Shown here: in pieces, positions 53,412 to 61,610 of the stretch | Numbering within the stretch: position 1 is the stretch's first letter | Layout of the letters: every line of letters begins with the position of its first letter | NCBI RefSeq assembly: GCF_030252325.1 | Contig: NZ_CP126981.1 | Span: forward strand, 558,001 to 622,000 | Length of the DNA stretch: 64,000 nt | Direction of reading: 5' to 3' | From: Candidatus Mycobacterium wuenschmannii | GTDB taxonomy: Bacteria; Actinomycetota; Actinomycetes; Mycobacteriales; Mycobacteriaceae | Program-made: the position numbers and the translations under genes | The notes under the pieces: model-generated | Databases searched by the model: none | What the model was told of the DNA's origin: nothing | Seen by the model: only the letters and a program-made list of their open reading frames with translations

Positions 53412-54221
53412 TCACACCATCCGCAGTCCCTCGGGGAGGCCGCCCGCGTCGCGCCAAAATGCGTCGTTGACAAAGCGATTGAACAGATCTGGTGGCAGCA
53501 GGCTTTCGCGCTCCACGGCCCTCACGGTCTTGCCCACGGTATGCAGGCCCGGTGTGCCGGCCCGCTCGTCGAACTCGGTGACGTCGTAGTCGACGTGCTC
53601 GAAGTCGTGCTCGAATGCCGGTTCGCCGACGAAGTCGTAGATGGCGTGCATGGTCTTGGCCGGGTCGGCGGTCAGAGTCTCGTATTGAACGAGCAGCAGG
53701 CGGTGCTTCTGCGCGCCGAAACACGCTTGTTTGAGCGCGTCGTACGGCCCGCCCACCAGTCCGTCGGCCGATGCGACGACGTTGGCGCGGGTGTACACGG
53801 TGCCGCCGGCACTGTAGTTGAAGATCGACGATGGGCTGAAGACGTTGCGTTGCACCAACCGTTCGATGCTGTCGATCACCCACGGCATATCCCGCACGCA
53901 CGCAATGACTTTGGCGTCGGGGAACAGCCGGACGATGGCCGGCATCCACGCGCACCAGGCCCGGTTGGTATCGAAGATCACTTCTGCCGGACTGTGGGCA
54001 TAGTAGTTGTCGAACAGGCCGCGCAAGATTCGCTGGCGCTTGGCGTCATCGATGAAGACCGAGTATTCGCTGCGGGCGCTCATCTCACCCAGCAGTGCGC
54101 CGAACAGGCCGGCGAGTGGACCGGACATGCCGGCCTCGAAGCGCGGATTCTGCCGCAGCAGTGCGGCCAGCAGTGTCGACCCGGAGCGCGGTAGACCCGA
54201 GATGAAGTGGATGGCGGTCAT
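53412..54221 (-). CDS. Sulfotransferase family protein
   Basis: The 269-residue protein has the PAPS 5'-phosphosulfate loop FISGLPRSGSTLLAALLRQN at residues ~5-24, and a 3'-phosphate-binding block VIACVRDMPWVIDSIERLVQ. Sulfotransferases act on glycolipids and other envelope molecules in mycobacteria, as with the sulfolipid. ATG 54221 is chosen; a longer frame lacks homology. No acceptor can be inferred. Confidence 0.84.
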   Translation of the reverse strand: MTAIHFISGLPRSGSTLLAALLRQNPRFEAGMSGPLAGLFGALLGEMSARSEYSVFIDDAKRQRILRGLFDNYYAHSPAEVIFDTNRAWCAWMPAIVRLFPDAKVIACVRDMPWVIDSIERLVQRNVFSPSSIFNYSAGGTVYTRANVVASADGLVGGPYDALKQACFGAQKHRLLLVQYETLTADPAKTMHAIYDFVGEPAFEHDFEHVDYDVTEFDERAGTPGLHTVGKTVRAVERESLLPPDLFNRFVNDAFWRDAGGLPEGLRMV

Positions 54222-54382
54222 CTTCGCTTCTTTCTCGACGTCTGTTCCTCGGTGATGCCCGTGCGATGGAGCCACAGTGGCAACTCTAATCACGCAGCCC
54301 GCACGCGCGTGTCATTTCGACTGGCAACGACGAAACCCGTTGCGAGACAGATGAACATGTCCGTACAGCACCCCGCCGCCGA

Positions 54383-54428
54383 AACGACAACCGCGGCCGA
54401 GTCTTTGGACCGGGCCGCGGTTGCCGTT
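54383..54428 (-). terminator. Terminator of the PGRS gene
   Basis: Inverted repeat AACGACAACCGCGGCC-N14-GGCCGCGGTTGCCGTT has 15 of 16 bases paired. It lies 32 bases downstream of the PGRS stop at 54460, so it can end that transcript. A short T-run (TTT) follows on the minus strand. Confidence 0.65.
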
Positions 54429-54459
54429 CTCGCGTTTCGCGAGGATCTGCCGGCCCGGC

Positions 54460-57415
54460 CTACCCGTTGGTCCCTGGGGTGCCAGCCGTACCGGTTACGC
54501 CGACACCATCGCCGCCGTCGGTCCCGGGAAGGCCGGCGATCGTGGCGCCGCCCTTGCCGCCAGCTCCACCGGCTCCACCTGTGCCGGCGTTGGCGCCCGC
54601 GCTAGTGCCATCGCCGCCGTTGCCGCCGTTGCCGCCGAATGCGGTAACGCCGGTACCGCCGGCTCCGCCCGCTCCGCCGGCCCCGCCCGTGCCATTGGCG
54701 GTCGTGGCAGTTCCGAGGCCGCCGTCACCACCATCGCCGCCAAAGGTTCCGGCCGCGCTGCCACCGGCCCCGCCGGCCCCGCCTGCGCCGCCGGTCGCGG
54801 TGATGGCCGTGGTGCCGGTGTTGGCCAAGTTGCCGATACCGCCGTCTCCGCCGGCGCCGCCGGCCGCTGCCGAGCTGCCCGCGCCGCCGGCCCGCCGACG
54901 CCGCCGATTGCCGAGCCGCTACCGGCATTGGCGTTCGCGAAGCCGCCGGCTCCACCGGCTCCACCGTTGGCTCCAGCAGCGGAGCCGCCCGCGCCGCCTG
55001 CGCCACCCGCACCAGCGGTGGCATTGCCGGTACCGAAGTTGGTGCGGGCCTCGCCGCCGGCCCCACCGGTACCGCCCTCCGCACCATTTGTGCCGCCGGC
55101 ACCGCCGGCGCCGCCCGCCCCGCCAGTGGCGGTACCGCTGGTGAACGAGTACCCGAGGCCGCCCTTGCCGCCGTCTCCGGCACCCGTGCCGGTGCCGCTG
55201 GCACCGCCGGCCCCGCCGACCGCGGTGCCGTTGTTGACGACGCTGTTGGCGTACTCGGCGAAGACCTTGCCGTCACCGCCGTTGCCGCCCATCGCGCCGG
55301 CAGCCTGACCAACGCCACCAGCGCCGCCCGTCGCCGTGCCGTTGACGACCACACCACCGGTGACGTTTTCGCCAATGCCACCCGAAAGCACACCCGCGCC
55401 GCCCGTGCCACCGACGCCGCCGTTGAGGGCCGCGCCGCCGGCGCCGCCGGTGGCGGTGCCGCTCGCGAAGCCGGGTCCGGAGAATCCGGCGAAGCTACCG
55501 GCAGAAGCTGCGATACGACCGCGGCCGCCGTCGCCCCCGACGCTGTTTTCTCCGGTGCCGCTGCCGCCGGCCCGCCAGTGGCGGAACCGCTGACGGTGCC
55601 GCTGTGGGCCGGATCGGCAGAGTCGTTTCCGAATCCGCCGCTGAGGTTGCCGAAGCCGCCGTTGCCACCCTGGCCGCCGTCGATGCCGGCGCCGCCCGCC
55701 CCGCCGGTGGCAGAGCCGGTCGCGGTGCTACCGGCACCGTTGGAATCGATCAGAGCGTAGCCACCGTCACCGCCGGTGCCGCCGTTCGTGCCGCCGGCGC
55801 CGCCGATACCGCCGACCGCCTTGCCGCTGATGATCGACCCGCCGTTGGCGTTGAGCTGCGCGTAGCCGCCCTGGCCACCACTGCCGCCTTCCGCGCTAGT
55901 GGATCCGGCGCCGCCGACGCCACCCGCACCGCCGGTCGCGGTGGAGGTGCCGCCGATGAGTCCGCTGTTGTTGATTTCGGTCGAGGCGAAGCCGCCGCCA
56001 CCGCCGCCGCCGCCGCCCTGGCCGGCCGCATCCGCGGTTCCGACGCCGCCCGCACCGCCGGCCCCACCGGCACCGCCGGTGGCAGTCGTGCCGGCCACCG
56101 CGCTCGAGTCGCCGACACCGCCGGCGCCGCCCGAGCCACCGTTGCCGTCGAACCCACTTGCGCCGGCGAAACCGGATGATGTGCCCGCGCCGCCCGCTAG
56201 GCCGTGATCACCACCCGTGCCGCCGATGCCACCGGTGCCACCGAAGCCTTGCGAGACCGCATTGTCGAAGTCGCCGGCCGCGCCGACGCCGCCGTTACCG
56301 CCAACGCCGCCGGCGCCGCCGCTGCCGCCGAAGCCGAACAGCCCGGCTGCGCCGCCGTTACCGCCGAGGCCGCCGTCGCCTCCGTTGCCGCCGGTGCCGT
56401 CGCCAGTGGTGAACGAGCCTGCGGTACCGGTCAAGCCGGCACCACCGCTGCCGCCGGTGCCGCCGGAGCCCAGGAACGAGAACTGGCCGCCGTTACCGCC
56501 GTTACCGCCCGAACCCGCTTCTTGAGTCGCGGTCGCGTCGCTACCGTTGCCGCCCGCGCCACCATTGCCGAACGAGCCGTAGGTTGCGCCGTCGCCGCCG
56601 TTGCCGCCCTTGAAGCCGTCGCCGCCATTGCCTCCGGAGCCGTAGAAGGCGTACAGACCGGTGTCGCCGCCGTTGCCGCCGATGCCGAGGCCGCTGCCGT
56701 CGCCACCGAGACCACCGTTGCCTCCATACAGTCCGCCGAGGCCGCCGTCGCCGCCGTTGCCGCCGAGGTATCCGGCACCACCGTCACCGCCGTTGCCGAA
56801 CATCCCGGCGTCACCGCCGTCACCACCGTTCTGCGCAAGCGCGCCGGTGGTGAATGTGTAGCCGTCACCACCGTTGCCGAAGAACATTCCGCCGTCTTGG
56901 CCGTCGGGGTTGGCCGCGGTTCCATCGATGCCGTTGCAGATGAATCCGCAGGAGTCAGAAACCGAGTTCGCGGGGCTGGCCGCCTCGTACCACTGGTTGA
57001 GCATCGTGTCGACGCTCTGTCCGAACGGACTGTCCATCCATTGCTGGCCCAGGTCCTGGAGGTACGCGGTGAATGGATCTGTTGAACCCGAGGCGTCGAG
57101 GGTCGACGCCGCACCCAAGGCGGAGTCCAGGCCCGACGTGGGGTCGGCGACGAACCACGCGCTCAGCGCGGTGTCGATGCTGTCGAACCACGTGCCCAGG
57201 CTCGCGCCGAATGCCGGGTCGATAGTCGTGAACGAGGCCACGATCGGATCGAAGATCGCGTCCAGCCCGAAGTCGTCGGCGTGCGCTGCCGGCGCGGCGG
57301 CCAGCGGTCCGAGGCCCAGTGCCAGGAACGCGCTCGCGCCGCCACCGAGGCCGATTGCGCCCCTACGCCGGCGGGCCTTGCTCTTGTTCTTCTTCGAACG
57401 ATGTTGACCAGCCAT
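54460..57415 (-). pseudogene. PGRS-repeat exported protein with two frameshifts
   Basis: The start at 57415 gives [20 protein letters not shown] and then a signal-like hydrophobic region to AAPAAHA. A helical ~150-residue domain ([16 protein letters not shown]) follows; there is no PE domain. Then GGx-repeats run on for ~800 residues. The frame changes near 55571 and near 54888, both times at CCGCCGGCCCGCC on the plus strand. Elsewhere in the gene the same motif has four C's (CCGGCCCCGCC). All three frames are used in turn and end in GTAGTPGTNG at 54460. One base restored at each site gives one ~985-residue protein. Sequencing error in C-runs is as likely as true decay. Confidence 0.8.
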
Positions 57416-57809
57416 GACGGACCTTCCCCCAGGATAAGTTTTTCTCAGCGTTCGCTAAGTTAGACCTCAGGGCCAACGATGGGAAGAGTTTGGGAAAAAG
57501 ATCTTGAATAATCTTCGAATTTGATCTTGGAATTCTATCGCCGCAGCTCAAAGGCAGATTCCGAAGGTTTACGAATTAGCTGTTTTCCATCCGTGGTGAA
57601 CGGCGCTAATTAAATTTCCGGCCGCAAGGAACGGGCGAATATCGCGCTGATCGGCCGAGTGGGTTCGCGATGGTCGACCTGCTTGGTCTCCTTGGGGAAC
57701 CGCTGCGTCCCCTCGGTTTCGCTCAGCCTATCGGCAACCGGCGCCGCTTTCAGCGGCGTCGCACCCGCGTGTCCACCGTCGTCACCATGCGGATCTTGGT
57801 TACTCTTCA
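57416..57809. other. Gap between the PGRS gene and the ruvC LexA box
   Basis: It holds the shared motif (57442-57459), three direct repeats ATCTTGAAT, ATCTTCGAATT and ATCTTGGAATT at 57501, 57511 and 57524, and A/T-rich DNA to 57610. A weak 66-codon minus-strand frame at 57610-57810 starts at an ATG without a ribosome site and is not called. Confidence 0.45.
57442..57459 (-). promoter_or_regulatory. Shared upstream motif, PGRS gene
   Basis: Plus strand TTCTCAGCGTTCGCTAAG corresponds to TTCTCAGCCGTCATTAAG of PE-PPE-fold copy 3. It is only 27 bp from the ATG, unlike the ~90-99 bp at the other genes. CTTCCCCCAGG follows, as in copies 1 and 3. Confidence 0.5.
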
Positions 57810-57825
57810 TCGAACAAGCGTTCGC
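57810..57825 (+). promoter_or_regulatory. LexA (SOS) box of ruvCAB
   Basis: TCGAAC-AAGC-GTTCGC matches the mycobacterial SOS consensus TCGAAC-N4-GTTCGA at 11 of 12 fixed positions. It lies 17 bp before the ruvC ATG; AGGAG follows for translation. ruvCAB should be induced by DNA damage through LexA. Confidence 0.85.
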
Positions 57826-57842
57826 AAGGTAGGAGACCCACT

Positions 57843-58397
57843 ATGCGCGTGATGGGCGTCGACCCCGGCTTGACGCGCTGCGGGCTGTCCGTCATCGAAA
57901 GCGGGCGTGGCCGCCAGGTCATCGCGCTCGACGTCGACGTGGTGCGCACGCCGTCCGACGAGCCGCTGGAGCGGCGGCTCCTGACGATCAGCGACACCGT
58001 CGATCACTGGATGGACACCCATCTGCCGGACGTGATCGCGATCGAGCGGGTGTTCGCCAATCAGAACGCCAACACCGCAATGGGCACCGCGCAGGCAGGC
58101 GGCGTGATCGCGCTCGCAGCCGCCAAGCGCAACATCGATGTGCACTTCCATACGCCCAGTGAGGTCAAGGCGGCGGTCACCGGCAACGGCCGGGCGGACA
58201 AGGCTCAGGTCACCGCGATGGTCACCAAAATCCTTGCGCTGCAAACGAAGCCGACACCAGCCGACGCCGCCGACGCCCTCGCGCTGGCGATCTGCCACTG
58301 CTGGCGCGCGCCGATGATCGCCCGGATGGCCGCCGCCGAGGCGATGGCGGCCGAGCAGCGCCGCAACTACCAGGCCAAGCTGAAGGCGGCCCAGTGA
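57843..58397 (+). CDS. ruvC: Holliday junction resolvase RuvC
   Basis: The 184-residue endonuclease resolves Holliday junctions. The start [20 protein letters not shown] carries the first catalytic Asp, [14 protein letters not shown] the second acidic residue, and [16 protein letters not shown] the C-terminal Asp pair. RuvA and RuvB follow in the same direction; ruvA starts 47 bp on. Confidence 0.96.
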   Translation: MRVMGVDPGLTRCGLSVIESGRGRQVIALDVDVVRTPSDEPLERRLLTISDTVDHWMDTHLPDVIAIERVFANQNANTAMGTAQAGGVIALAAAKRNIDVHFHTPSEVKAAVTGNGRADKAQVTAMVTKILALQTKPTPADAADALALAICHCWRAPMIARMAAAEAMAAEQRRNYQAKLKAAQ

Positions 58398-58444
58398 CCG
58401 CCGGCGACGATGCAGAGCGAAGCGATGAGAAGGAGCGGCGCTAA

Positions 58445-59035
58445 ATGATCGCGTCGGTCCGCGGCGAGGTGATCGACATCGCTCTCGACCATGTGGTGAT
58501 CGAGGCCGCGGGTGTCGGATACAAGCTGATGGCTTCGCCGTCGACGTTGGCCACGTTGCGGCGCGGCAGCGAGGCGCGCCTGATCACCGCCATGATCGTT
58601 CGCGAAGACTCGATGACGCTCTACGGCTTTCCCGACGGCGACGCACGAGACCTGTTCCTGACGCTGCTCGGCGTGTCCGGCATCGGCCCGAAAATTGCGT
58701 TGGCCACCCTCGCCGTCTACGACGCCAACGCTTTACGGCAGGCGCTCGCCGACGGTGACGTCACCGCTCTCACCCGGGTGCCGGGTATCGGCAAGCGCAG
58801 CGCCGAGCGGATGGTGCTCGAGTTGCGCGACAAGATCGGCCCGATTTCGCCGTCTGCCGGGGTCGCCGTCAACGGACACAGCGTTCGCGGCCCGGTGGTG
58901 GAAGCGCTTGTCGGACTTGGCTTTGCGATCAAGCAGGCCGAGGAGGCCACCGACAAGGTACTCGCCGCCGACGAGGAGGCCACCACCTCAACGGCGCTGC
59001 GGTCGGCGCTGTCGTTGCTCGGGAAGACGAAATGA
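58445..59035 (+). CDS. ruvA: Holliday junction DNA helicase subunit RuvA
   Basis: The 196-residue tetrameric junction-binding protein starts [20 protein letters not shown]. Two helix-hairpin-helix motifs are visible: [14 protein letters not shown] and [19 protein letters not shown]. The C-terminal RuvB-binding domain ends [13 protein letters not shown]. It overlaps ruvB by ATGA. Confidence 0.96.
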   Translation: MIASVRGEVIDIALDHVVIEAAGVGYKLMASPSTLATLRRGSEARLITAMIVREDSMTLYGFPDGDARDLFLTLLGVSGIGPKIALATLAVYDANALRQALADGDVTALTRVPGIGKRSAERMVLELRDKIGPISPSAGVAVNGHSVRGPVVEALVGLGFAIKQAEEATDKVLAADEEATTSTALRSALSLLGKTK

Positions 59036-60087
59036 GCCCCGACGACGACGAACCCGAAGACCGGGAGGTCTCCGCGGCGCTGACCGTCGGCGAGGGCGAC
59101 GTCGACGCCAGCCTGCGCCCGCGATCGCTCGGGGAGTTCATCGGTCAACCGCGGGTGCGCGAGCAGTTGCAGCTGGTTATCGAAGGGGCCAAGAACCGCG
59201 GCGGCACACCGGATCACATCCTGCTGTCGGGCCCGCCGGGGCTGGGCAAGACGTCGCTGGCGATGATCATCGCCGCCGAGCTCGGGTCCTCGCTGCGGGT
59301 GACGTCGGGGCCGGCGCTGGAGCGCGCCGGCGATCTGGCGGCGATGCTCTCCAACCTCGTCGAGAACGACGTGCTATTCATCGACGAGATCCACCGCATC
59401 GCCCGGCCCGCCGAAGAGATGCTGTATCTGGCGATGGAGGATTTCCGGGTCGACGTCGTTGTAGGCAAAGGCCCTGGGGCAACGTCGATTCCGCTCGAAG
59501 TCGCGCCGTTCACTCTGGTCGGGGCGACCACCCGGTCGGGCGCGCTGACCGGTCCGCTGCGGGACAGGTTCGGCTTCACCGCGCACATGGACTTCTACGA
59601 ACCGGCCGAGTTGGAGCGGGTGTTGAGCCGCTCCGCGAGAATCCTGGGCATCGAGTTGGGTCGCGAGGCGGGCGCGGAGATCGCACGCCGTTCGCGGGGG
59701 ACCCCACGCATCGCCAACCGGCTGCTGCGCCGGGTGCGCGACTACGCCGAGGTGCGGGCCGACGGCGTGATCACTCGCGACGTCGCCAAGGCGGCGTTGG
59801 CGGTCTACGACGTCGACGAGCTCGGCCTCGACCGGCTGGACCGCGCGGTGCTGTCGGCGCTGACCCGCAGCTTCGGTGGCGGCCCGGTCGGGGTGTCGAC
59901 GCTCGCGGTGGCTGTGGGCGAAGAAGCCACCACGGTCGAAGAGGTGTGCGAGCCTTTCCTGGTGCGGGCGGGCATGATTGCCCGCACACCGCGCGGCAGG
60001 GTCGCAACCCCGCAGGCGTGGACGCACTTAGGGATGACACCACCCCCGCGCGCCAGCGGTTTGGGGCAGACGGGACTGTTCGAGTAG
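59032..60087 (+). CDS. ruvB: Holliday junction branch migration ATPase RuvB
   Basis: The 351-residue AAA+ motor has Walker [13 protein letters not shown], Walker [11 protein letters not shown], sensor 1 in [12 protein letters not shown], arginine finger region GPLRDRFGF, and a winged-helix C-terminus ending in [16 protein letters not shown]. Full length. It ends the SOS operon; the next gene has its own ribosome site. Confidence 0.97.
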   Translation: MSPDDDEPEDREVSAALTVGEGDVDASLRPRSLGEFIGQPRVREQLQLVIEGAKNRGGTPDHILLSGPPGLGKTSLAMIIAAELGSSLRVTSGPALERAGDLAAMLSNLVENDVLFIDEIHRIARPAEEMLYLAMEDFRVDVVVGKGPGATSIPLEVAPFTLVGATTRSGALTGPLRDRFGFTAHMDFYEPAELERVLSRSARILGIELGREAGAEIARRSRGTPRIANRLLRRVRDYAEVRADGVITRDVAKAALAVYDVDELGLDRLDRAVLSALTRSFGGGPVGVSTLAVAVGEEATTVEEVCEPFLVRAGMIARTPRGRVATPQAWTHLGMTPPPRASGLGQTGLFE

Positions 60088-60117
60088 CGGGTCGCCGCCG
60101 AAGATTTGGAGGTCGTA

Positions 60118-60501
60118 ATGATCACTGCCGCACTGGTATTCGCCGGGCTGGCCGCGCTGCTGCACGTCTACATCTTCACGATGGAGTCGCTGACATGGAC
60201 CAGCAAGCGCACCCGGGCCGCGTTCGGTACCACCGCCGAGGAGGCGGAGACCACCAAACTCCTCGCGTTCAACCAGGGGTTCTACAACCTGTTTCTCGCC
60301 ATTGTCGGCGCTGTCGGCATTGTGGCAATCGAATTGGGGCACACGGACATTGGCGCGGCACTGATCTTCGCCGGCGTCGGCTCGATGGCCGCGGCGGCCG
60401 TCGTGCTGCTGGCGTCTGCACCGGACAAGGCACGGGCGGCATTGACCCAGGGCCTCTTTCCGGCGATCGCGGTGGTGTTACTGGTCGCCGGCCTGCACTA
60501 G
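60118..60501 (+). CDS. DUF1304 membrane protein
   Basis: The 127-residue protein has four membrane helices. The family pattern is ALLHVYIFTMESLTWTSKRT followed by LLAFNQGFYNLFLAIVGAVG. ATG 60118 lies about six bases after GGAGG. A perfect 7-bp hairpin (GTGAGCT-GGA-AGCTCAC) at 60508-60524 may end the transcript. Function unknown. Confidence 0.82.
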   Translation: MITAALVFAGLAALLHVYIFTMESLTWTSKRTRAAFGTTAEEAETTKLLAFNQGFYNLFLAIVGAVGIVAIELGHTDIGAALIFAGVGSMAAAAVVLLASAPDKARAALTQGLFPAIAVVLLVAGLH

Positions 60502-60915
60502 TTCTTGGTGAGCTGGAAGCTCACGATGATGCTTGCCGGCTTGGGGCGCAGGCCGGTCGTTCGGATGTAACTCCGCTCCCTGTGCGCTGACCCGAACACG
60601 CGGTGTGATCGCCGCTGTAGCGAATTTCCCTACCTCGTCTGGTCACCATCGGGCGCGTCGGTCGACGCGATCCTGAATAAACCCGGCAATTGCTGACCTT
60701 GACCACCTGTCGCATAGACCTCGGTAAATGCGTTTTCCCGTCGGTCCTCATCGTTGCCCAGCTGTGGATTAATGAGTCGGCTCTGAGGCCTGTCTAAGGC
60801 GCGGGCATTACCGTGACGCGCACGTTGACGGCACCAAGTGGCAAAGCCGGGGCGTAGGGGTACTCAGCACGCTCTTGACACTCCGGTGTCCACTGTTTGA
60901 GGAGAACTCGAAAAA
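60502..60915. other. 414-bp gap with a possible decayed gene end
   Basis: On the minus strand, 60498-60596 reads as the end of a protein (HRERSYIRTTGLRPKPASII and a further seven residues to a stop) in a frame with stops further upstream; it looks like a remnant. The rest probably carries the promoter of the next gene, which has a good ribosome site (GAGGAGA). Confidence 0.35.
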
Positions 60916-61539
60916 ATGAATGGCACCTTGCACATGCCGCGCAGCCGAGGCGCTGTCAGTGGACTGCTCTTACTGGCGCTCGGTGCGTGGGGAGCGTTGA
61001 TCCCCTTCATCGGACCGTACTTCCATTTCGCGTACACCCCCGGCGAGCCCTGGGTTTGGAGCACGGCGCGGGCATGGCTCGAGGTGTTCCCGGGAGTCGT
61101 CACTGTGGCCGGTGGATTCCTGCTGCTGATCTCCGGGAACCGGGTGACCGCCATGTTCGGCGGCTGGCTCGCCGTGATCGCCGGCGCCTGGTTCGTCGTC
61201 GGTCGCACCCTGTCATCGACGCTGCGCCTCGGCGACGTCGGCCACCCCATCGCCGCAACGGACGCCAAGCGCGCCGCGATCGAGATCGCCTCCTTCTCTG
61301 GGCTTGGCGCGTTGATCGTCTTCGTCGGCGGCGCGGTGTTGGCCAGGGTCACGATCCGGACCGCACGCGACGTCGAACTGGCCCAGCAGATGGCCGAAAC
61401 TCCGGTCGAGTCAGACACTTTCAACGCATTCTCGGAGTCGGCCCGCACCGAGGTGCTGACTCCGGCACCGCGTCGGCACCGGCGCGAGGAGAGCAACGGG
61501 CTGTTCCGTCGGAGCAGCGCCGGCGCGGCAAGTCACTAG
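60916..61539 (+). CDS. Four-helix membrane protein (SPW-like)
   Basis: The 207-residue protein has hydrophobic segments near 14-32, 57-73, 80-97 and 125-144. GLLLLALGAWGALIPFIGPY and AWFVVGRTLSSTLRLGDVGH are distinctive. The C-terminal 55 residues are hydrophilic and basic (RRHRREESNGLFRRS). GAGGAGA stands nine bases before the ATG. It resembles the SPW-repeat type of small membrane proteins, but the SPW triplet is not clear. Function unknown. Confidence 0.72.
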   Translation: MNGTLHMPRSRGAVSGLLLLALGAWGALIPFIGPYFHFAYTPGEPWVWSTARAWLEVFPGVVTVAGGFLLLISGNRVTAMFGGWLAVIAGAWFVVGRTLSSTLRLGDVGHPIAATDAKRAAIEIASFSGLGALIVFVGGAVLARVTIRTARDVELAQQMAETPVESDTFNAFSESARTEVLTPAPRRHRREESNGLFRRSSAGAASH

Positions 61540-61550
61540 CAGACGTCAGA

Positions 61551-61597
61551 CAGAAGCCTGGGTCGTGATCCTTCGAGATCCACGACCCAGGCTTCTG
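61551..61597. terminator. Bidirectional terminator, 17-bp perfect stem
   Basis: CAGAAGCCTGGGTCGTG-N13-CACGACCCAGGCTTCTG lies in the 71-bp gap between convergent genes; it can end both transcripts. A TTT follows on the plus side. Confidence 0.85.
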
Positions 61598-61610
61598 TTT
61601 CGTGTTGGGT

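Noticed and set aside
55000..57000. Repeats that could be mistaken for a CRISPR array
   Set aside because: The units are 9-bp in-frame codon repeats without constant spacers; they are PGRS coding repeats.
54420..57410. Plus-strand Pro/Ala-rich frames opposite the PGRS gene
   Set aside because: They are reverse translations of Gly-Gly repeats and do not start with a ribosome site.
57610..57810. 66-codon minus-strand gene opposite the ruvC promoter
   Set aside because: No ribosome site, polar low-complexity product, and overlap with the LexA box.
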